Assembly: GCF_963668665.1 (NCBI RefSeq)
Contig: NZ_OY764902.1
Location: 1,925,501-1,989,500 of the forward strand
DNA: 64,000 nt
Origin: an uncultured Anaeromusa sp.
GTDB taxonomy: Bacteria > Bacillota > Negativicutes > Anaeromusales > Anaeromusaceae
Direction: 5' to 3'
Part shown: positions 24,184 to 33,629 of the stretch, piece after piece
Numbering within the stretch: position 1 is the stretch's first letter
Layout: each line of letters opens with the position of its first letter
Made by a program: the position numbers and the translations under genes
Notes under the pieces: generated by a model
Database searches by the model: none
What the model saw: the letters and a program-made list of their open reading frames with translations, nothing else
Told to the model about the DNA's origin: nothing

Positions 24184-25533
24184 ATGAAAAGAGAAAAAGG
24201 ATTATCCAGGCGAGAGTTTTTGAACAAGACAGCTATGGGAGGGCTGGCGCTGGCAACCGTTCTAGATGGTTCCTTTTTGTTTTCCAACCGTGTTGCAGCT
24301 GCGGGATTGACTGCCGGAAGAGAGATTCAGCCACTGTGGCAAGCCGGTAGTCGCAAAGATAAAATTGTTGTCGTAAGCGATTTGCACTTTGGTATTGACG
24401 ATGGTTTTGCTGAAACGGTTCATAATAAGGCGCTTTTTGTTGAGTTTTTGCAGAAGCTGCAGCAGACGACCGACGTAAGAGAACTGGTTATTGCCGGTGA
24501 TTTCCTTGATGAATGGTATTTGCCGCTAAATTATGGCCCGGTAAATGATTTCCAAGACTTTTTTTACCAGGTAGCGATGAATAACCAGACGGTTATCGAA
24601 ATGCTAAAGCAAGTGATGCAGGCTGGCATCAAGCTGGTCTATGTCATCGGCAACCATGACATGAATATGGCGCCCGGCCTATTGAGCAGACTGCTGCCTG
24701 GCGTTATCGAGATCCATGATGCGAAAGGGATTGGCCGGTATATTACCGGGGATCGCGGAGAAATTGTCATTGAGCATTGCCATCGTTATGATCCGTACTC
24801 AGCCCCTGACCGGGTGTCGAATCGGGAGCTATGTCAGAGTGACGCCACGATGTATCCGCCAGGCTACTTCTATGCTCGTATGGCCGCCAGTTGGGTCAAG
24901 GAAGGCAGACCCAAGATAAAAAAGAACTTTCCAGTGCTTACAAAGATTCCGGATGCAACGAATACGGATCAAACGGGCGCCTATGTGTATGCCAAAATAT
25001 TGGAGGGCTTATTTAACAAGATCACCGTAAAAAGTGCTTTTGAAGACAAGGTATTTGCGGTAAACACTTGTGGTTTTCATGGCAGCTATTCCTTGCAGGA
25101 CATGTACCCGGTGGAGCAGCCTGACGGTACGATTTCCGCCCCTCTGTTATTCCGGCATTTTCAGCGTTCTTGGGAAGCACGGCAGGAAATGAATGATGTA
25201 TGGGTGAAGATTTCCTTTAAAGAAGCGGGAGCCGGTGCCGTGGCGCATAAATATTTTTATAGTTGCGCCGGCAAGCAATACTTGGATCGTAAAGATGCCT
25301 CCTATGATGTGGTGGTGTTTGGACATACGCATATTCCTGATTTTCAGCAGAATGGCAAGAAGTTTTATATCAATTCAGGGACTTGGGTGGATCACAATAC
25401 TGACTATCCACAGGCTACAAGAACTTTTGCGGTCGTTGAAACGGGAGCGGTAAACAATGCTGCCTTGTATGAATACCGGAGAGATGGTTCGCTGAATGAT
25501 TTATCCTTGAGCGTGGGGGCCGTGAACAGGTGA
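24184..25533 (+). CDS. Tat-exported calcineurin-like metallophosphoesterase, 449 aa
   Basis: The N terminus has a twin-arginine signal (SRREFLNKTAMGG then a hydrophobic run to VAAAG), predicting folded export. The phosphoesterase metal ligands are visible in order: VVSDLHFG (D, H), VIAGDFLDEW (D), VIGNHDMN (N, H), EHCHRYDP (H) and VVFGHTHIPDF (GHTH). I choose ATG 24184 with AAGGAGG upstream, not the earlier GTG-type start. Substrate is unknown; the metal site resembles UDP-diacylglucosamine hydrolase-like enzymes. It follows scpB by 79 bases and may be co-transcribed. Confidence 0.85.
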   Translation: MKREKGLSRREFLNKTAMGGLALATVLDGSFLFSNRVAAAGLTAGREIQPLWQAGSRKDKIVVVSDLHFGIDDGFAETVHNKALFVEFLQKLQQTTDVRELVIAGDFLDEWYLPLNYGPVNDFQDFFYQVAMNNQTVIEMLKQVMQAGIKLVYVIGNHDMNMAPGLLSRLLPGVIEIHDAKGIGRYITGDRGEIVIEHCHRYDPYSAPDRVSNRELCQSDATMYPPGYFYARMAASWVKEGRPKIKKNFPVLTKIPDATNTDQTGAYVYAKILEGLFNKITVKSAFEDKVFAVNTCGFHGSYSLQDMYPVEQPDGTISAPLLFRHFQRSWEARQEMNDVWVKISFKEAGAGAVAHKYFYSCAGKQYLDRKDASYDVVVFGHTHIPDFQQNGKKFYINSGTWVDHNTDYPQATRTFAVVETGAVNNAALYEYRRDGSLNDLSLSVGAVNR

Positions 25534-25560
25534 GGCCGAACGATTGTTCCACGTGTGCGA

Positions 25561-25655
25561 GGCCGCCCCTCAGTACCTCTTAACCATGTGGCTGCGCCTA
25601 CCTCCTCGTCCAGTATCTGGGTGATTCTGAACGCCTCAGGGAGAAAGCGGGTCTA
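25561..25655. repeat. partial composite repeat module
   Basis: CTCCTCGTCCAGTATCTGGG, then TGATTCTGAACGCCTCAGGG match the first module of the intergenic composite repeat. Confidence 0.6.
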
Positions 25656-25710
25656 TGGTATTGATTTCGAGTTAGAAGAAGTTCTTACGGAAACAAAAAA
25701 TAAATATAGA

Positions 25711-25765
25711 AACCAACCTTCTTGTAAATTTTAAAGTCGTTACAATTTACAAGAAGGTTGGTTTT
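25711..25765. terminator. bidirectional terminator between metallophosphoesterase and manC
   Basis: A perfect 20-bp stem AACCAACCTTCTTGTAAATT (25711-25730) paired with 25744-25763, with T runs on both sides. It lies between convergent genes. Confidence 0.85.
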
Positions 25766-25785
25766 TCATTTTTAGAAAGCAGAGA

Positions 25786-27168
25786 TTAGATACGACCATA
25801 ATTATCTTCAAAACGAACAATATCATCTTCTTCTAAATAATCTCCATTTTGAATTTCGATAATTTTCAAGGGGAGTTTCCCTGGATTCTCTAAGCGATGT
25901 TTAATAGAAGGCGGGATATAAGCACTTTCGTTTTTGTGCACCATTCTTTGAGACTCTCCCACCGTAACTTTTGCGGTTCCGCCGATTACTACCCAATGCT
26001 CACTGCGGTGATAATGTAACTGTAAGCTCAATTTTTGTCCAGCTGCAACTTCAATAGTTTTTAGTTTATAGCCATCTCCTTCTCCTATAACGGTATAATT
26101 GCCCCAGGGACGATATACGGTGCTGTTTTCTGTCGCCTCTTTACGACCGCGGGCGGTTAATTCCACAACTAACTCTTTCATATCCTGTGATTCGCCTCGC
26201 TGTGTAACGACGATGACGTCATTTGTTTCAACGACTAAGATGTTTTCAAGACCAATGCATGCAAGCAACCGGCTGTGACTTATCATCAAACTGTTTGAAC
26301 AATGCAATGGCAGGCAGTCGCCTTTGAGAGCATTTCCAGATTCATCTTTTGGCATTGATTCATATACTGCATCCCACGACCCGACATCGTTCCAATACCC
26401 TTGAAATGGAATGAGAGCCAGTTTCTTAGAATGTTCGGCTATGGCATAGTCAAGAGAAATAGAGGGCATTTGATCAAAGTTTTCCCTCATTTTAATATAA
26501 GGGAAAAGCAAATTTTGAAAAATAGCAGGCTGATATGCTTCAAACTCTGCCTTTATACAGTCAATAGTAAAAGCAAATATTCCAGAATTCCAGTAATAGT
26601 CCCCAGACTCAAGATAGGTTTTGGCCGTTTGCTGGTCTGGCTTTTCTTTAAACTCTTTTACTAAAAAGGCGTCATTCCAAGGAGGGCCTGCATGAATATA
26701 GCCATAACCGGTTTCTGGCTTTGTGGGTATAATGCCAAAAACAACAATCTTTCCGTGGGTTGCAAGACGAACTGCTTGCGCTGCCTGCGCAGAAAAATTA
26801 CATTGCGATTGAATGATATGATCCGAAGGCATAACTAAAATGACTTCGTCCTTAGTACAGTCAAGCTTATCCAAACAATAACGTACCGATAAAGCTACGG
26901 AGGGAGCCGTATTTCTTCCTACGGACTCTAGTAAAATATGAGCGCCATCGGCCTTTGCATGTGCTATTTCTGCTTGCACATGATGCTGATAAGCAGAATT
27001 TGTAACGATTATTATATCTGATGGCGGTGCAATAGTAAGGCACCGGCTGATTGTCTTTGCTAATAAAGATTGCTCTCCGTCAATTTTAAGAAACTGTTTT
27101 GGATAGGAGCTGCGCGACAATGGATATAGGCGTGTTCCGCCACCGCCAGCTAAAATAACGATTTTCAT
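25786..27168 (-). CDS. manC: mannose-1-phosphate guanylyltransferase / mannose-6-phosphate isomerase, 460 aa
   Basis: The N-terminal nucleotidyltransferase domain begins MKIVILAGGGGTRLYPLSR with YPKQF and shows VMPSDH and EFKEKPD; it makes GDP-mannose. The C-terminal cupin (RPWGNYTVIGEGDGYKLK, QLHYHRSEHW) is the type II phosphomannose isomerase. The start at 27168 has GAAGGAG upstream; an earlier in-frame start lacks one. It is the last gene of a four-gene minus-strand cluster (GH130, GT4, six-hairpin protein, ManC), so GDP-mannose is probably the donor for that cluster's glycosyltransferase. Confidence 0.92.
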   Translation of the reverse strand: MKIVILAGGGGTRLYPLSRSSYPKQFLKIDGEQSLLAKTISRCLTIAPPSDIIIVTNSAYQHHVQAEIAHAKADGAHILLESVGRNTAPSVALSVRYCLDKLDCTKDEVILVMPSDHIIQSQCNFSAQAAQAVRLATHGKIVVFGIIPTKPETGYGYIHAGPPWNDAFLVKEFKEKPDQQTAKTYLESGDYYWNSGIFAFTIDCIKAEFEAYQPAIFQNLLFPYIKMRENFDQMPSISLDYAIAEHSKKLALIPFQGYWNDVGSWDAVYESMPKDESGNALKGDCLPLHCSNSLMISHSRLLACIGLENILVVETNDVIVVTQRGESQDMKELVVELTARGRKEATENSTVYRPWGNYTVIGEGDGYKLKTIEVAAGQKLSLQLHYHRSEHWVVIGGTAKVTVGESQRMVHKNESAYIPPSIKHRLENPGKLPLKIIEIQNGDYLEEDDIVRFEDNYGRI

Positions 27169-27206
27169 TTGATTCACTCCTTCAAGACTAAAGCAAGCAC
27201 GACTTT

Positions 27207-28226
27207 TCAAACAGCTGATAAAGCTAACTTGGCAATGCCATAACCGACAATGCTTTCAGAACCTTGGTTCTCATTAACTCCTGTGGGCGTGAGGCCATCA
27301 AAACACCCTCCTGTGTCTGGATCAATCAGACTTTTTCCTAATGAATTTTTTCCTAAATACCAAGAAAAACTTTGCTGAGCTAAGGAGAGCATCTTTTTTT
27401 CGCCGGTGATTTTGAAAGCGGCTATATGCGCTAAGGTAGCCATGGATGCTTCCACTGGTTGCTGATCATACAAGGCTGCATTACTTCCTCTGGGCCACCA
27501 GCCGGTACAACCAATTGGATGAAAAAAACCTTCTTGAAAAGTTGCTTGATCGAGAAACAGTAAGCTCTGTTGCGCAATTTGCAAGAATCGAACTTGTTTA
27601 GTTTGCTGAAAAGCTACAAACAATGCCCACGGTAGTAAGGCATTGTCGTAGGTTAACATATCCTCGAACCAGTACCAACTTGTTTTCGCAGCACAGTGTT
27701 CATATTGAGCAGCAAGGGAATCTGCAAGCTTTTTGATTATGTCATCATACTCCGCTCCCAAAAGCCCAAGCCCAATTATGGCATAGGCTTGGCCACGAGC
27801 AGACTGCAACAATGGTATTTGAGGGAGAGCGAGCTTGATAGCGCTTGCACAAGCGGACTTTATCCCTTTTAGCAGGCGAGAAGAAGCCATTCCGTAACTT
27901 AAAGCCCAAAAACAGCGACCAAAGCAATCTTCTGATCCTCGATCTTCTGTAAATTCACGGCTATAGGTCATGAAATTTCGAAAATGCCCATCATCATTTT
28001 GGGCATATAAAATAAATGCTAAATAACGCATTACAAGAGTTAAATATTCTTTTGTTCGTTTTTCTTCATATAGCATTGTCCCTAAAATGAAGGCACGGGC
28101 GTTATCGTCCGTTGTATATCCTTTTGATAAATCTGGAATGCTATACCGAGTGTGTTGGAAGATTCCCGTGTCATCGGTTAGAAGAAGCAAGTGAGTATCA
28201 TTGAATGAGTTTCCCCAGGGAGTCAT
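27207..28226 (-). CDS. six-hairpin glycosidase-like protein, 339 aa
   Basis: The repeated helical pattern with DDNARAF, EDCFGRCFWALSYG, WFEDMLTYDNALLPWAL and GCFDGLTPTGVNENQGSES looks like an (alpha/alpha)6 barrel of the kind found in glycoside hydrolases and phosphorylases. There is no signal peptide, so it is cytosolic. Its ATG shares one base with the stop of the GT4 gene, so translation is coupled. In such clusters this protein accompanies a GT4 transferase and a GH130 phosphorylase; its precise reaction is unknown. Confidence 0.75.
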   Translation of the reverse strand: MTPWGNSFNDTHLLLLTDDTGIFQHTRYSIPDLSKGYTTDDNARAFILGTMLYEEKRTKEYLTLVMRYLAFILYAQNDDGHFRNFMTYSREFTEDRGSEDCFGRCFWALSYGMASSRLLKGIKSACASAIKLALPQIPLLQSARGQAYAIIGLGLLGAEYDDIIKKLADSLAAQYEHCAAKTSWYWFEDMLTYDNALLPWALFVAFQQTKQVRFLQIAQQSLLFLDQATFQEGFFHPIGCTGWWPRGSNAALYDQQPVEASMATLAHIAAFKITGEKKMLSLAQQSFSWYLGKNSLGKSLIDPDTGGCFDGLTPTGVNENQGSESIVGYGIAKLALSAV

Positions 28227-29431
28227 TATTCCACCTGCATTTCTGATTGGTTTATAGCAGCAACCTCAGAAGATTCTCTTTGTGTTGTTTTCAAGATATT
28301 ACCAAATAGGTCTGCATATTTTTGAGCTACATTACTCCATAACATGGTTTTTCCAATAGCTAACGTTTTATTTTCCATTCTTTTTTTTTGCATAGGATGT
28401 TCTAGTACGGTTTGGATACACGCAGCAATAGAGGCTGCGTCTTTGAATTTTGCAAGCAAACCACGACCATTGCCTAGCATTTCCTGAGCATAACGATAAG
28501 GAGTAGATATAATAACTCTCCCGCATCCCATTGCATAGGCTAATGTTCCGCTGACTGCTTGTTCTTTTGATAAATATGGCGTCAGATATGCATCGGATAA
28601 GCCCAGATAAGCCATGATTTCTTCTTTGGTCAAATATTTATCAATAAAGTGTACGTTTTTTTTAATTCCAAGGCGCTGAGACAAATTTATCAACTGTTGC
28701 CGATATGATTCTCCGTTAATCTCTTTAACAGAAGGATGCGTTTTTCCTAAAATTAAATAAAGTAGGTTAGGGTGATCTGAAGCCAGTTTTGAAATGGCCT
28801 TAATTCCGTATTCAAGTCCTTTCGCAGGGCTAATTAGCCCAAAACTGCTAATGACAGTTTTTTGCTGGAGGGAATATATAGCTTTCAGTTGGTTCCTTGT
28901 CTGAGTTGTTATGCCGGGAACGCCATGAGGAATGAAAACGATTTTCTTTATGTCGATTCCATAAGTGCTCGCTAGTATAGATATAGAGCTTTCTGCCATT
29001 GTTATTACGTTTGTACTTAAATTCCCTGCCTGGCTTAAGATAAGCTGTTGTTTTAAAGAAGGAGACAAGAGCACAGTGTGCGTTGTGATGACGAAAGGAA
29101 TCGTCAGCGTTTTTACTAAGTCGAGAATGTATTCACCGCATTCGCCGCCAAAAATTCCATATTCATGTTCAATAACTAATAAATCCAAAGAGGCATTTGC
29201 CCACTGAGCGGCCTGGATGTAGCTAGACCGTTCATGCTTGAATAAGCTAAAATCCGTCGCGTCCGAAAGTAATTCGTCTTGATGTTCAAGGACGGCAATC
29301 ACTTTTGTATGCATAACCGGATGAACATTTAACGAGCGTACTAAGTCCTCTGTAAAAGTAGCTAAGCCGCATTCGCTCGGAGGATATGTGCTTAGAAAGC
29401 CAACGCTTTTTGTGCAGGGTTTGTTTATCAT
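28226..29431 (-). CDS. GT4-family glycosyltransferase, 401 aa
   Basis: A GT-B fold transferase: the N-terminal half has FLSTYPPSECGLATFTEDL and EHEYGIFGGECGEYI, the C-terminal half has SFGLISPAKGLEYGIKA and the nucleotide-sugar-binding region around YLTPYLSKEQAVSGTLAYAM and GCGRVIISTP. Start ATG 29431 (minus) follows AAAGGAGAT. It is flanked by GH130 upstream and the six-hairpin protein downstream. GDP-mannose from ManC is a plausible donor. Confidence 0.88.
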   Translation of the reverse strand: MINKPCTKSVGFLSTYPPSECGLATFTEDLVRSLNVHPVMHTKVIAVLEHQDELLSDATDFSLFKHERSSYIQAAQWANASLDLLVIEHEYGIFGGECGEYILDLVKTLTIPFVITTHTVLLSPSLKQQLILSQAGNLSTNVITMAESSISILASTYGIDIKKIVFIPHGVPGITTQTRNQLKAIYSLQQKTVISSFGLISPAKGLEYGIKAISKLASDHPNLLYLILGKTHPSVKEINGESYRQQLINLSQRLGIKKNVHFIDKYLTKEEIMAYLGLSDAYLTPYLSKEQAVSGTLAYAMGCGRVIISTPYRYAQEMLGNGRGLLAKFKDAASIAACIQTVLEHPMQKKRMENKTLAIGKTMLWSNVAQKYADLFGNILKTTQRESSEVAAINQSEMQVE

Positions 29432-29474
29432 AAAGGATATCTCCTTTCGTTACGCTACCGTAGAGAAGAAGTTT

Positions 29475-30485
29475 TTAATAAAGGGCTTCGTCCAAGGCTT
29501 CTGGGCATTGTTTAAGATATTCTAATAAATCAGTGGTTGTAGTTGTCGCCATTGCAATGCAAGAATCTGCGGCTCCATAATACATTTTCAATAAGCCGCT
29601 TTTACTGTCTAATACCCAGCCGCTTGGAAATACGACATCATCGACATCTCCGTTTCTTTCGTAGGAGTCAGAGGGTCCAAAGACCCACTCGTCACTCCGA
29701 TGTAAAACCTTGTTGGGGTTATCTAAGTCAAGCAATGCCAATCCTAGTCGGTAGATAGAGCCGGAAGAAGTTTGTCGCACGCCGTGATATAAAAGAATCC
29801 ATCCAGAATCCGTTTCTATGGGGGGGGCGGCTAAGCCGATTTTTCCTCCATCCCACCAACTGCCTCGACGTGCATGCATGAGTATCTGTCTTTCGCCCCA
29901 CTGCTTTAGATCCAGAGACGTCGATATCCATATATGCGCTCCAGGCACATAGTTGGCTGTAATCGGCCTATGAATCAACACCCATTTTCCGTGGATGCGG
30001 CGGGGAAAGAGAGCCGCATCTTTATCCTCGGGAGGCATGATCGGGCCAAGTCGTTCAAAGTTGATAAAATCCTGGGTCAACGCCAGTGCGACGAGGGGAC
30101 CGCCCCGGGAAAACGCTGTAAAAGTTATCGCCCATTTTTCAAGTTCAGGAAGCCACGTGATTCGAGGATCTTCGATGCCCCAGCGTTCCTCCGGATATAA
30201 ATCTGCATCGGGTTCTAGAGTTGGAGACGAGTCTATTTGCCAGTTATTTACGCCGTTTGCACTAATTGCTTTGGTAAAGTGAGAAAAGCCTCGGCGATCT
30301 TCTACTCTGGCAAGTAGTAACGTCTTATCGTGGAATTGAACCGCAGCTGGGTTAAATACGGAATTTACGGGATAAGGCCAATCTTTTGCGGATAAAATTG
30401 GATTTTGGGGATTTCTCAAAAATAGCTCTTTGTAGGAGTGTTTATTAAAATCTTGAAGTTTTGTTTTAAAAATGTGCTTCCCCAT
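29475..30485 (-). CDS. GH130-family glycoside phosphorylase/hydrolase, 336 aa
   Basis: A five-bladed propeller of the beta-mannoside phosphorylase family. Visible motifs are SVFNPAAVQF, LLLARVEDRRG, WGIEDPRITW (containing the catalytic Asp region), DAALFPRRI, and GAHIWISTSLDL. Many members phosphorolyse beta-1,4- or beta-1,2-mannosides to mannose-1-phosphate. I choose the start at 30485, preceded by AAGGGGG. It is the first gene of the minus-strand mannose cluster. Confidence 0.88.
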   Translation of the reverse strand: MGKHIFKTKLQDFNKHSYKELFLRNPQNPILSAKDWPYPVNSVFNPAAVQFHDKTLLLARVEDRRGFSHFTKAISANGVNNWQIDSSPTLEPDADLYPEERWGIEDPRITWLPELEKWAITFTAFSRGGPLVALALTQDFINFERLGPIMPPEDKDAALFPRRIHGKWVLIHRPITANYVPGAHIWISTSLDLKQWGERQILMHARRGSWWDGGKIGLAAPPIETDSGWILLYHGVRQTSSGSIYRLGLALLDLDNPNKVLHRSDEWVFGPSDSYERNGDVDDVVFPSGWVLDSKSGLLKMYYGAADSCIAMATTTTTDLLEYLKQCPEALDEALY

Positions 30486-31085
30486 AAAAAAAACCCCCTT
30501 CGATTGGATATTCGGCACGAGCCGGAGAAGTGCGTTAGAGGGCGCACTTGGTCTCTATATCCTGAAGTGGTTACGTCGGCATAATAGAAATTGATAATTA
30601 TTTTCTTTTAATGCAACCTTACTGCGAAATTAGAAATTTGTCAAATAATAATTTTATTAAATATTAAATATTATCAAATACAGATTGGTCATTAAAAGGC
30701 TGCGATTTATGTATAACTATTGTGCTGGCTAAAAATGTTATAGATATCGTTCCTCCGAATCTAATTTTATGTTTTTCTCTCATAGTAATAAAGACGGCAA
30801 TAGATTACAATAAAAGTGAGAATATTCTAAAATGAAGATTGCTTAAAACTAGCGCCTTTTGTGATTACACAGTTGAAAAGAAGGGCTTATTGATGCAACT
30901 AGATTATGAGTAAGCGTCGACTTGCTTCGTCTTTTGGCGGTTAAGCTGTCTTTAGTTGGGACCCTGTTTTGGAAATGACCGCGCCGAAGTAAATGTTTTA
31001 TCATAGAGAGAAATGGCGGACATTAATCAATGACCTTGAGTGAAGGGGAAGCAACTACAATAGCTATGTAGAGGGAGCTGTTTTT
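30486..31085. other. 600-bp divergent intergenic region
   Basis: No coding frame is convincing. It is AT-rich between 30590 and 30700, holds the candidate promoter of the mannose cluster, and should also hold the ftsH promoter (I found no clean -35/-10 pair for it). No member of the hairpin family is present. Confidence 0.5.
30616..30644 (-). promoter_or_regulatory. candidate promoter of the GH130-GT4-manC cluster
   Basis: On the minus strand TTGACA (30644-30639) is followed after 17 bases by TAAGGT (30621-30616), a consensus -35 with a weak -10. Confidence 0.4.
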
Positions 31086-32921
31086 ATGGAAGAGAAAAAA
31101 GAGCCTAAAAAGACAGTATTCTATTATTATGCGGTTACTTTGCTGATAATGTTAGTGCTAAATCTTTTGGTTTTTCCTATGTTTTTTAGGCCGCAGGTCA
31201 CTTTGGTGGACTATGGCGCTTTTCTAACGCAAATAAAAAGCGGTGCGGTCACGTTAGTGGAAATTCAGGATAACCAAATTAATTTTGTGGCTAAAGACGG
31301 GGCGGGAAAAGAGGTATCTTATGTTACTGGGCGGATAGCCGATCCAGAATTGGTAAATCGGCTTTATAATGCAGGGGTAGTTTTTTCTCAGGATATTCCC
31401 AAGGAAAAATCTCCCCTAGTTAATTTGATTTTTACGTGGATTTTGCCGCTGATCATTTTTATTGTAGTTGGTCAATTCGTAGCAGGGCAATTGCAAAAAC
31501 GGATGGGCGGTGGAATTAGCGCTATGACTTTTGGCAAGAGTAATGCGAAAATTTATGCTCAGTCAGAGACCGGCAAGAGTTTTGCCGATGTAGCAGGGCA
31601 AGACGAGGCAAAAGAGGCTCTTGTGGAGATTATTGATTTTTTGCATAATCCAGGGAAATATGCTGAAATTGGTGCGAGCCTTCCTAAAGGCGCCTTGCTT
31701 GTCGGACCGCCTGGTACAGGAAAAACGCTATTGGCACAGGCTGTTGCTGGTGAGGCTAACGTTCCTTTTTTCTCTATCTCCGGTTCGGAATTTGTGGAAA
31801 TGTTTGTTGGCATGGGGGCGGCTAAGGTGCGCGACATGTTTAAACAGGCCAATGAAAAAGCTCCTTGTATTATATTTATCGACGAGATTGATACTATCGG
31901 CAAAAGACGTGACAGCCGGGGCTTTAGCAGTAATGATGAGCGTGAACAGACGCTTGATCAATTGCTTACAGAGATGGATGGGTTTGACGGCAAAAAAGGC
32001 GTTGTAATTCTTGCGGCCACCAATCGACCGGAAATTTTAGACAAGGCGCTTCTAAGACCCGGTCGATTCGATCGTCGAATTCCTGTAGAGTTACCGGATC
32101 TTGCGGGGCGGGAAGCGATTTTGCTGGTTCATGCTCGAAAAGTTAAGATGGAGCCGGATATTAATTTTAATGAAGTTGCAAGAGCGACCTCTGGCGCTTC
32201 CGGTGCGGAACTTGCGAATATTATCAATGAAAGTGCTCTGCGCGCGGTAAAATATGGACGCAAGCTTGTTAGTCAGAATGATTTAGAAGAAAGTGTGGAA
32301 GTTATTATTGCAGGCTATCAGCGACGAAGCGCAGTCATTCCACCCAAAGAAAAAGAGATTATTGCCTACCATGAAATTGGACACGCATTGGTTGCTGCAA
32401 AACAGTCTGAATCAGCGCAGGTGCATAAAATCACTATCATTCCGCGAACTTCCGGTACTCTCGGCTATACTATGCAGATAGAAGAAGGAGAACATGTTTT
32501 AATTAGCAAAGAAGAGGCATTCAATAAGATCACCACTTGTACCGGTGGGCGGGCCGCAGAGGAAATTGCTTTTGGGACCTTTACTTCAGGCGCTGCTAAC
32601 GATATCAAACAGGCGACAAGCATTGCCCGGGCGATGGTAACTCGGTTCGGTATGAGTAAGAATTTCGATATGATGGCCTTGGAAAGCGTTGAAAATCAAT
32701 ATCTTAGCGGGGATTCGTTGCTGACCTGTTCAAGTGAAACGGCCTCGAAGGTTGATATAGAGGTGCTGGAGATTATTAAGCAAGCGCATGATAAAGCAAC
32801 TGGTATTCTAAATGAAAATGTTGATAAGTTGCACGCCTTGGCTAGATATTTACTGGAAAAAGAAACCATTACAGGAGAAGAATTTTTGAATAAGCTTAAA
32901 GAAAACAGCCCAAGTGTATGA
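31086..32921 (+). CDS. ftsH: FtsH-type membrane AAA+ zinc protease, 611 aa
   Basis: Two N-terminal membrane helices (about 10-33 and 112-135) enclose the FtsH extracytoplasmic domain. The AAA+ module has Walker A GPPGTGKT at 207-214, Walker [12 protein letters not shown] and the second region of homology with RPGRFDRR. The M41 protease motif is HEIGH at 429-433, with isoleucine where most FtsH have alanine. It degrades misfolded membrane proteins and regulators. It ends in an ATGA overlap with the DUF1003 frame. The isolated setting and HEIGH variant hint at a second FtsH rather than the housekeeping copy. Confidence 0.92.
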   Translation: MEEKKEPKKTVFYYYAVTLLIMLVLNLLVFPMFFRPQVTLVDYGAFLTQIKSGAVTLVEIQDNQINFVAKDGAGKEVSYVTGRIADPELVNRLYNAGVVFSQDIPKEKSPLVNLIFTWILPLIIFIVVGQFVAGQLQKRMGGGISAMTFGKSNAKIYAQSETGKSFADVAGQDEAKEALVEIIDFLHNPGKYAEIGASLPKGALLVGPPGTGKTLLAQAVAGEANVPFFSISGSEFVEMFVGMGAAKVRDMFKQANEKAPCIIFIDEIDTIGKRRDSRGFSSNDEREQTLDQLLTEMDGFDGKKGVVILAATNRPEILDKALLRPGRFDRRIPVELPDLAGREAILLVHARKVKMEPDINFNEVARATSGASGAELANIINESALRAVKYGRKLVSQNDLEESVEVIIAGYQRRSAVIPPKEKEIIAYHEIGHALVAAKQSESAQVHKITIIPRTSGTLGYTMQIEEGEHVLISKEEAFNKITTCTGGRAAEEIAFGTFTSGAANDIKQATSIARAMVTRFGMSKNFDMMALESVENQYLSGDSLLTCSSETASKVDIEVLEIIKQAHDKATGILNENVDKLHALARYLLEKETITGEEFLNKLKENSPSV

Positions 32922-32938
32922 GGGGAGGCAAGAGGAAT

Positions 32939-33445
32939 ATGTCTGAGCTAAAAGGGCCGATCGAAAAGTATAATCATGTTGGACATGTGATTAAAAATGT
33001 TAATCTTGAATTTCGTGAAAAGTTAACTATGGGCCAGCGTGTAGCGGACTGGATTGCTAGAGTGGTTGGGAGCTGGCCTTTTATAATTTATCAGAGCATC
33101 ATTATTAGCATCTGGATCGGTTTCAATATTTTTTTAGCGTATAATATCTCTGTTAATGAAACCTTTTTAGAAGCTTGGGATCCGTATCCTTTTATACTTC
33201 TTAACCTTGTGCTTAGTTTTCAGGCTGCGTATACTGGACCGGTAGTTATGATGAGCCAAAACCGAAGTGTTGAAAAAGATAGAATCGCTGCGGATATCGA
33301 TTACCAGATTAATCGCAAGGCGGAGGAAGAAATAAAGGTAATCATGGCTCATCTTGTTCACCAGGACAAATTAATAATGATGCTTTTGGAAAAATTGGAA
33401 GTAGAAAAGGCGAAGTTTGAAAATGGGGGAGCTGGTTCATCATGA
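32939..33445 (+). CDS. DUF1003 membrane protein, 168 aa
   Basis: Two hydrophobic segments (SWPFIIYQSIIISIWIGFNI and YPFILLNLVLSFQAAYTGPV) are followed by QNRSVEKDR, the typical DUF1003 pattern, then a helical cytosolic tail. I prefer ATG 32939 with GGGGAGG and AGAGG upstream, over ATG 32918, which overlaps the ftsH stop. The function of the family is unknown. Being in one operon with FtsH suggests a role as membrane substrate, adaptor or modulator. Its stop codon overlaps a fragment of the scpB gene. Confidence 0.85.
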   Translation: MSELKGPIEKYNHVGHVIKNVNLEFREKLTMGQRVADWIARVVGSWPFIIYQSIIISIWIGFNIFLAYNISVNETFLEAWDPYPFILLNLVLSFQAAYTGPVVMMSQNRSVEKDRIAADIDYQINRKAEEEIKVIMAHLVHQDKLIMMLLEKLEVEKAKFENGGAGSS

Positions 33446-33485
33446 CGCTTGCTAAACTTGGGGTTCTGTATAATTCAACAGGCAT
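33442..33485 (+). pseudogene. fragment of an scpB-like gene
   Basis: ATGACGCTTGCTAAACTTGG and the following bases encode MTLAKLGVLYNSTGI, matching MTPAKLGVPYNSTGI of scpB (23709-23752) with few base changes. It begins exactly in the DUF1003 stop codon overlap. The catalytic Tyr is kept but nothing else of the gene is present. Confidence 0.85.
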
Positions 33486-33486
33486 T

Positions 33487-33585
33487 GGTACGGAGAACTG
33501 TATCAGTGGTAACCGTTAAAAAGTAGAACTCCTGTCAAATTTACAATAATTTGGCAGGAGTTCTCTTCTTTTTAAGGAATAACAC
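33487..33585. repeat. dispersed palindrome and hairpin upstream of a secreted protein gene
   Basis: GGTACGGAGAACTGTATCAG recalls 1766-1790. The hairpin arms are AGAACTCCTGTCAAATT (33525-33541) and AATTTGGCAGGAGTTCT (33548-33564), with tail TTTTTAAGGAATAA as at 23191. Confidence 0.65.
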
Positions 33586-33629
33586 AAGCAGCAGTTCTAT
33601 TATTCCTACGCTTATAAGGAGAGATTACG

